A DNA stretch of 64,000 bases from Bolinopsis microptera (Eukaryota > Ctenophora > Tentaculata > Lobata > Bolinopsidae): assembly GCF_026151205.1 (NCBI RefSeq), contig NC_087079.1, positions 5,289,230 through 5,353,229 of the forward strand, read 5' to 3'. This document shows positions 53,301 to 62,300 of this stretch, in pieces; positions within the stretch are counted from its first letter, which is position 1; each line of letters starts with the position of its first letter. The notes below the pieces were generated by a model. The model worked only from the letters and a program-made list of their open reading frames with translations. It did not search any database and had not been told where the DNA came from. Both the position numbers and the translations under genes were made by a program.

Positions 53301-56300
53301 AACGTTTCATCTCAAATCTACTGCTCATGTACATTGTACAATAGCGCTCGGAAATTCGGACAAGGATGACGTGTCATCATGACGTCATCATGACGTGTCC
53401 AGATACAGGGTCCGCAGATAGAAGTGGACCCTGAGTACGTACAAAATCACATCCTCCCTTTTCTGTGTATTCGTATTCTCGGTAGAAATCTCTACATAGT
53501 CTGTGATCTCAACTTCCAATTTCATCTGGAAAATCTAAGCCCGTTATTTCTTGCTCTTTAAAGTGTGTAACGCCCTCGCGAGAATAAAGATGCTATTCAG
53601 CTGCATGGTCCAGTATCTTTTTACTGCTGGTTTTCCTATCATGTTACCATTCACTCTTGTAGTGTAGTATCGAACGCTTCTGGACCGCTGTGACCGCTGC
53701 AACATTGCCTTCAAGCTGTATATATTTTATTAACGTTAGTACCACTATAGTACGTTAATTGACAACATCTGTTATATTTGTAAGAAAATCAGTTGAACGC
53801 TAATATCCTTCAAGCACTTTACACTTCGTTAGTGTTCTCCTTTGTTCATTTCATGTTTAATTCCTGTTTAATTCTACTATTTTTGATAAAGTCAATGCAC
53901 TGAATATACACACGAGTATTGAACGAATCAGGACAGGCCGTGTATTCCATGAGGACCGTCACGAATTTCACGGTATACATTTTCGTACTTTCCTTACTAC
54001 ATACGTTATTATTTCCTCTCGCTCTTTTCTGTACTATAGACTATATAATATGTAATATCCGGGAATATTGTTTATTAGTCGCATTGTTCATTGTTGTGAT
54101 GTTTAGAGTTCAACATTTTCTTTTACTGGTGGATTCGTGTAGTGTTGTTGAATCTCATGATTTGATAGTTCTTTCATTCAAATTTCTGATTGTTTCTGAA
54201 TAGACTCAGTGAAGACAGATTCTAATTTTCTTTTACCTGAAACAGCAGCTTTTTCCTTTGTCGCATGTACGGAATTAACAGAAATTTTGAACTCTTAACG
54301 TAGACTATAAATTATTACAAATTATTTTAGTATAATATAGTTATTAGTTTGTACTCCGCAAGCTATCACGGTGGGGCTGTAGTATAATTTACGGTTTGCT
54401 GAATATGTCACCATCACACTCGACTTCTTATACTTCTTGGAGAGATAACCAATGTCCTTGATTAACAGCCATCGGATGATGATAGGAATTTGGGCATCAG
54501 TATTTTTGCGTTGAAATAATGAGTGTATCAGGAATTTTGCGTAATGACAATTCGTAAATTAGCGTCTGATAATCCAACGTCAACAGGTCTTTGTGAGTGA
54601 ATTATAGAATTTTGTGACCGCTTCATTCCATGTTTCACCATTACAGTTAAGGTATAATATTATTGGACAATGCTTGTGTCTATTAGTATTAGAGTGTCAG
54701 TAAGTCTTTGTTTTTTAATAACAAAGCCGGGTCAACAGTATATAAAATTTAATATCTGCACGTCTTTATTGAGCAGTTGTTCTCTATTTCCCCATTGCTT
54801 TATTTCCAATCTCTCAATTATTACACGTATACACGTACAAATGTACTCGCCGCAACTCTCCGAGCGTCATTTAGAAGTTTCCTCTTTGGTCTGGGTCATT
54901 GATGTATTGGCTATCTCTCACCTTTTATCTTTTTAAGGTTTCTTGGATACCTAACATTGATGTATTGGCTATCTCTCACCTTTTATCGTTTTGACTTTGA
55001 GGTTTCTTAATTACCTAACATTGATGTATTGGCTATCTCTCACCTTTTATCGTTTTAAGGTTTCTTGAATACCTAATATTGTCTTAAAATAAAGTTCCGT
55101 ATTTCTATGAGCTTTATTGACGACGGGTGCTTCTACAGGTTGTTTCACAATCCTTGAAATTTGTAGATTATTTCATTGTGTAACCCATTCTTTCCTAGCC
55201 ATGCTTACACTTCATCACAAGCATCGACTTTAATGCTCTGGAGGACTGTGAATCACAAGGACTAACACAAAACAGGGACATACCAAGATCCACCATGTCA
55301 TCATGCAATGAAAACTACAACTGCAGACCACCTCCCTTCCTCGAGCGGATATTCCAAAAGTCAACCCCTGAAGATCAACCCCAGGACCTGAAGAAATGTC
55401 TGAACCTCTTCGACCTGACGGTTCAGGGGCTAGCGCACATAATCGGGACTGGCATCTTCATCATGACACCGGGTATAATAAAGATGATAGCTGGGCCTGG
55501 TATGGTGGTATCCTATCTCATAGCGGCAGCAGTCCTGGTTTTCACCGTCCTCTCTTACATGGACCTTGGAGCTAGGTTCAAAGGTATTGGGAACGCGTAT
55601 GTGTACGTATACGCTGCTTTGGGAGAGTTCGCTGCTGGACTTATTGGCATCTTCATACTCACCGAGCTTGCCCTGGGTCTTGCCCTGGTGTCCGTTGGGT
55701 TTGGTCAGAATGTAGAAATGTTTTTCCTGAATGGTCACGGTCGTAACCTCCACATCGAGTACTCGGGCTCGCATCTTATAAAATATTTCGCCCAGAACGT
55801 CAACATCATGGCAATCCTCCTGATCGTTATCTGCTGCTGTATAAACTGTGCAGGCATCAAGAAGGTAGTGTTCACTAACATTTTCACAGTGTCCTACAGC
55901 ATCTTAGCTCTGACCATGTACTGCATACTATCTCTGATATACGGAAGTAACAGCACATTCGCCCACTCCACGGATCCTGATACTGGGAGAGGAGGAGTAT
56001 TTCCTTATGGAGCTGCTGGTGTGATTACTGGAGCAGCAGTCACAGTGGTCTCTTACGGTGGGTTTGAAACAGTTGTGAGTCTCTCAGCGGAAGCTAACAA
56101 CTCTAAACGAGACGTTCCCCTGGCGATCGGACTGAGTTTTGGGTTAACAACTGTGATCTACGTGTCTGTTACCTTGGCTATCGTGTATCTTGCTCCTTGG
56201 TATAGCTTAGATGAAGGTACTGGCATACCGGGATCTTTAGAAGCGCACGATCTAACCATTCCAAAGCACATCATCATTGGAGCTATCATGATGGCGTCCG

Positions 56301-59300
56301 CTAGTCTTGTCTTGTGCACACTCACCACACTGGCACGAGGACTCATGGTCCTCTCTGAAGATGGGCTCATATTCAAATGTCTGAGTTGTGTGGCAGAGTG
56401 TACTAAAGTACCGATTGCTGCTACAGTCACCGCGGCAGGTATAACTATTGTCTTCACACTTGCCTTCTCCTACGAGATCTTGATTCATCTGGTATCCGGT
56501 GGAGCCTTGCTAACGTTCGCTGCCGTGTGCTACTGCCTCATCGTTATTTCCTACACCAGAACCACGAAACCTGTGACCGAATCTTCGAGGCTCATCGAAA
56601 ATGAAGTGCTGCCAAGCGAAGCAGAGTCAACAACATCATCACTAGATCTTGAGGAGACAGCAGGTTATATTCAACATCAGGAATGGAAGGTCGTGTTCTG
56701 GATGGCATCTTTCTGGAAACTTCTAGCGGTCGCTATAATCCTATTTTACTGGCCCACTGGTTGGGACTTCTGGCATGTTCGTGTGCCACTGATGGTACTC
56801 TTGGGGTTGATTAACATATCTATACTGTCGTACATCAAGTTTAACTACTACATCCAGCCTCAGACAGATCCTGGCTTTGTGTGTCCAGGAATACCGTTTG
56901 TGCCGGCCATGGGCATAACTCTGAATCTGGCCTTGTTCAGTGCGCTTGATTTATTAGCCCATTTGATGACTGTGGCATATTTTGCTGTTGGATTTGTGAT
57001 TTATTTTGGGTACGGGTATTTTCATTCAAGGATCACATTGAGGAAGCAGAAAGAGATGGAGATAAATTTTAATAATGAAACTCAAGAAATGAGAATGGAA
57101 TAGTCTTAAATTTTAATGCTAAATTAGATTTTAATATTAGAAATTTGTAGTACTCAATAGCGTAAAAATAATCCGATATCATTCCTTCACTCGAGTATTT
57201 CCGTGTTACAACAAATCTCTGTCAAGAATATTTATTGGTGAAAATAGCGAAAATTATTGTGAACGGTTTGTATCAAGAAAAGTACGGCTATTTGCCTTTA
57301 ATAAGTAGTACTATTTTCGATATCCCTCTTTTTACAATATCATACATAATACAATCAACAATAATAATTACTTAATATAATATAGTTATGCTGGATTTTG
57401 TGATTAAACATGGTTTCTTTTATGTTGATTTTCTGTTTTTGCATCTAAATTAATGTTTTGTAGCTTATACTTTGTTGCTTTCCTGAAGTGCGTCTATAAT
57501 TCGATTCATTTGTTCTGTAATATGTTATAATTATTTCCGGGAATTATATCCCCGAAAAGTCGTGAACACTGAGCACTGATAATATATCTCGAGACTGCCA
57601 TTCGCCTTGATGAGCAGTGCCAGAAGTTAATGAAAATAAATAACCGTAGCAATGAACAGCCAAGGTATTATTGTATTATAAACTACAAACTCCCTCACTC
57701 GTCGTGAAAAATTATTTAGTGGACATGAAGTTCTCTTCGACGTTCTGATCCGACAAAAAACCGCCCAGCTGATTACTTTCTGTGAATCTTCTCGGTCCGA
57801 GCTCAGTACTGATTTTACTGTATCCTCAACTGATCTAATCACTGCAGTGTTCATATCAACATGTTGAAAATGTTGAATATGCTGAATATGTTGCTGGTCT
57901 TTTGCAGCGGTCAGTTCTCCCTGTAAATACGTAACAATTCCCTCAGTAACTTCAATTTTAGATCTGAGTTTCTGATTCTGCCTCTCCAGCTGAATTATAT
58001 ACTGGCCCTGCCAGTTTACAATGTTCAACACGTTACTCAGTTTCTCAGCTAGGATATCCTTGGTGGTCTCCCGGCCCGTTGAAGAAGACGCGGTGACTCC
58101 CTGAACAAACTGAGTTTTAACCATCTGGAGAATCGACTTCACCCTCTCAGTTTCATCTTCATCCTTACCGGTACCCTCAATCATCAAAACAGTGGTCAAG
58201 TCCATAGTTCTTTATAGTCTCGAGTCTAGTCAGAAAAACTCAGAAACATTCGTGAAAGTATCACCAAATGAGACACAATAACGCTGCACATCACATGTCC
58301 ATAGTGTACACGATCAATAGTAGCTGCAGTACTACAGTAGATGAAGAATAGTCCTGCCCAACGAGTTGATACCTATCAAAGATAAGCCGACACTTATACA
58401 AGATCTGTAACAACGTATATAAAAGTTGAAATTTACGATGTGTGGCTAGTGGCTACCAAGTACCTACTATGCTGTGAGGTAAATCGAGAAATGATGGAGG
58501 CTAACTACCCCGGGGACTTTTATCTGTTTTTTGCTGTATGTTAATATAACATGCTGCTCGGTAATGGGTTAATTACTGATTTACTTGACTTAAGGCGGCT
58601 TCAGCCTCCGATTATTGATGCGCTGTCTCCATAGAACTCTACTAATGATGTTATAAAGATTTTGTTGGAACTTTTTAACTCATTCGTTGTCTGACTGTGG
58701 GAACTATTGATTTTTGATCTTCCATAGAACTCTATCCGCCATAAGTCCGCCCATTTCTCCAGTGTCGGCTATCAACATAAGTCATGGCTGGTCTTCCCCT
58801 ACTCCTCACCTCATGAGTTGGTTCCCAAAGTAGCAAGCGGTTTGCGAATAGTTCTGGGTGCCAGTGGATATGGCCTGCTAGTCGCATCCTGCGCTCTTGG
58901 ATCTTCATGGTTGCTATCGGTAGGTTGCCATAGACTTCTTTGTTGGTTTTGCGCTGCTTCCAGTCCACATTTAGTGCCATCCTTAGCATTCTAGTGTAAT
59001 AGCCATCAATGCGTTTCTTCAATTGCTCTGTCCACGTCCACGTTTCAGAACCATAATATAGAAGTATTGACTCCACAGTAGCAACAAATAGACGGATCTT
59101 TAGTCCTCTTCTAAGGTCAGACTTGCACATCTTCTTTAGCGTGTTGCAGGCTGCCCAAACCTTAGCTTTTCTGACCCACAGGTCCCTCTCTGTTGTTGCT
59201 ATCCATGCTCCAATGTATACAAAGTCTGTCACCTTTTCCAGCTGGTTTCCAGAACAGCTATCAAGACTACTCGCCTCCTCTGTCATGTTCAGTCACTTCA

Positions 59301-62300
59301 GAGTCATGAATTTAGTTTTAATGTCGTTCATGGCTAGCCCCACACTCAGTGCTGCGTTAATTAGATAATTAGGTATTGAACAGCAGCACTAACCAGACTA
59401 GTTCAACGGCTCAGAAAGTGACATGACTCCTGTTGATCACTAGTAGAAATTAGTAAAGCTATTAATAATTAGCAAAACAACCTGCCTTCGGTAACTGTTG
59501 GTAGGGAGCATCACGGCTCTCTGCATTTGTAGTTAAAAAGGCACCATCCAGATACAATTTTGTTCTAATGTGACCGCGAGATTATTCCCTGCGTTATTAA
59601 CTATTTAAAACAGCTGGAGGCTGACCAGATCTGATGAGCGGTCCAAAGTACGAACTGCAGCAGCAGGGCGCTTGCGTTGAACAAATAAACACTACGCCTA
59701 TTATGTAATTTCACAAGAAACTGCTTAGTTACGTTATATTAGAACATTGCGTGTCTCAACATAAACTATACATATCACAGTATCCACTTGATGATGTGAA
59801 AATTATACAATAAAATCGTATTAAAAAGATAACTATTATAATGATAACATGTTATCATTATAATAGTTATCTTTTTAATACGTTATAACAGATAAGACTG
59901 AAATATCCTTATAATGTAATAAATGCATCTAAAAACACTTCAATACGAGTACCTACCTCGATAAGAATTCGAATGAGCACTACAGTAACGCCCCCTCTAG
60001 TAACCAAAGTAACGCCCCCTCTAGCAACCAAAGTAACACCCCCTCCCCCCCCCCCCCCCCCCCTTTAGTAACCAAAGTAACTTCCCCTCTAGTAACCAAA
60101 GTACCCCGCCCCAACCCCATCCCCCCCCCCGGCTCCCTCTGTAACCAAAGTAACACCCCCCTCTCTTCAGACCAACTACCGGACATGTTGTTAATGCAGT
60201 CTCTAGTGCAGCTACTGCCCCTCTAGTAACCAAAGTGCCCCCCCCCCTCCCCCCCCCCCCCCCTCCCCCCCCCCCCCCCCCTAGTACCCAAAGTAACAAC
60301 CCTCTCTCTTCAGACCAACTACCGGACGTGTTGTTAATGCAGTCTCTAGTGCAGCTACTACCCCGGTTTGGTCTCACTACTCGCCTGCACGTGGTACAGG
60401 AGCTACTGGTACTCACTAGAACTAACCTAAAGTTGGGGGAACAGTACAGTTTACTACCTTCCTGGTACAACGCCGTACTCTGTCTTATGCTCGGTTAGTC
60501 ACGCTATGTCACGTGGTTAGTCACGTTATGTCACGTGGTTAGTCACGTTATGTCACGTGGTTAGTCACGTTATGTCACGCTATGTCACGTGGTTAGTCAC
60601 GTTATGTCACGTGGTTAGTCACGTTATGTCACGTGGTTAGTCACGCTATGTCACGTGGTAAGTCACGTTATGTCACGTGGTTAGTCACGCTATGTCACGT
60701 GGTTAGTCACGTTATGTCACGTGGTTAGTCACGTTCTGTCACGTGGTTAGTCACGTTATGTCACGTGGTTAGTCACGTTATGTCACGTGGTTAGTCACGT
60801 TATGTCACGTGGTTTAGTTAGTTACGTTATGTCACGTGGTAAGTCACGTTATGTCACGCGGTTAGTCACGTTATGTCACGTGGTTCAGTTAGTGTAGACA
60901 ATAGACATGACTCTCTTTGGTGAACATTTTTTATAAGTTGGCTAATTTCTTACCAATTTAATACCAGGTGTTTTGAAAGTTTAAACATGACTCTATTGGG
61001 TGTTTTGAAAATGTCTTATAAGTTGGCTAATTTCTTATAAATAAGCGTTAAAAATAATTTGGTGTATTTTTTTTCGAAATTTCAATAAAATTGAGAAAAA
61101 TTTCGAAAAATTCCATTTATTTCGAAAAATAAAGCCCCAATCGTTCTGAAACTATCATTCGCCTGCCATAAAGTGGCCATTGCGGTCATTTTGCACCCCC
61201 TATGGAGATCTCAAGACCTTCGGGAGCCGAATAACCAATATTAGGGGTGGGGCGTATGGGTTCCTGGAGAAAAATGACTATGAAAATTTTTGCCCAAAAG
61301 TTTCAGCTGGACGGTTTTTTTTTGTGGTTCCTGGGACTATGGACAACACATTCCTGTAGACAAACCTTTGTTACGAATTTGTTCACAGATTGACCCATAA
61401 ACAGCAATTCTTGCCCTAACTATTAGTCAACCTCCTCTTTAGCTGAAGTCATGAGCTGCAATAAATTGTTTTATTGATTTGTTAATTACATGATATTTGG
61501 TAAAAGTACACTGGATTAATCAGGAGGAGGGAGTGAGGAGGAGGGAGGACTACAAGAGCAACTATTTGTAACTATAATGGAGCTGCTACACACCATACTG
61601 TGGAGGTACTACGAGAAAGCAGGCTCCCTCACTAAGGACCAGATAGGAAGGATACTGCTTGCTGTTGATGAGCTGGAGAGCAAGATATTTAAAACTACTT
61701 CTGTTATCAAGATGAGGTAATTATTAGTAACCAGTTTAGTAACTATTGGTAACCAGTTTAGTAACTATTGGTAACCAGATTAGGGTTACTGTTAGTTACT
61801 AGGGTATCAGATTATTTGGGGTTTTGTAGGTTGCGATTCGAAAAGTTTGTTTCTATCTCTTATATCGTCAATTACAGTGATTTCTTCAATTCTTCTGGAT
61901 GAGAAACAAGATTTATGTATTATAAATGTTAATAAGATTTATAATTCAGTTCAACATTGAGTACGATAAAGTTAAAGTAGGTGGACATAGATATTCGTCT
62001 CATAAAATTCGTATGATACTATCGGTGTTACAGCAATCATTATCCAGTTTATTTCTTACTCTTCTTCTTTGCCTCTGATTGATTAATTATCAAAATTGAA
62101 AAAGGGCTGTGTTTGAGGGTTAGCCTGTGTGACCAGATGCTAAATAGTATACTGAAAAGAGTTTACTTTTTTGGGTTTCGTTACTTTTTAAATGTTTTTA
62201 GGGGGCTCCTCTCTTTAATCAACAGCAGTGATTTCATTAGTTTTTTTTCTAAAAAGGGCTTACGATTGACAATTTATTCCAACTTTGGGTGTTTTATATA

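Noticed and set aside
53919..54203. 94-aa hydrophobic ORF as a membrane protein gene
   Set aside because: AT-rich sequence easily yields Phe/Leu/Ile-rich frames; no family features or splice context.
60171..60216. Extra exon of the BEACH gene
   Set aside because: It has an acceptor but no donor, and it is a shortened copy of the head of exon 10.
59980..60470. Gly-rich minus-strand ORFs
   Set aside because: Generated by C-tracts and by the antisense of exon 10.
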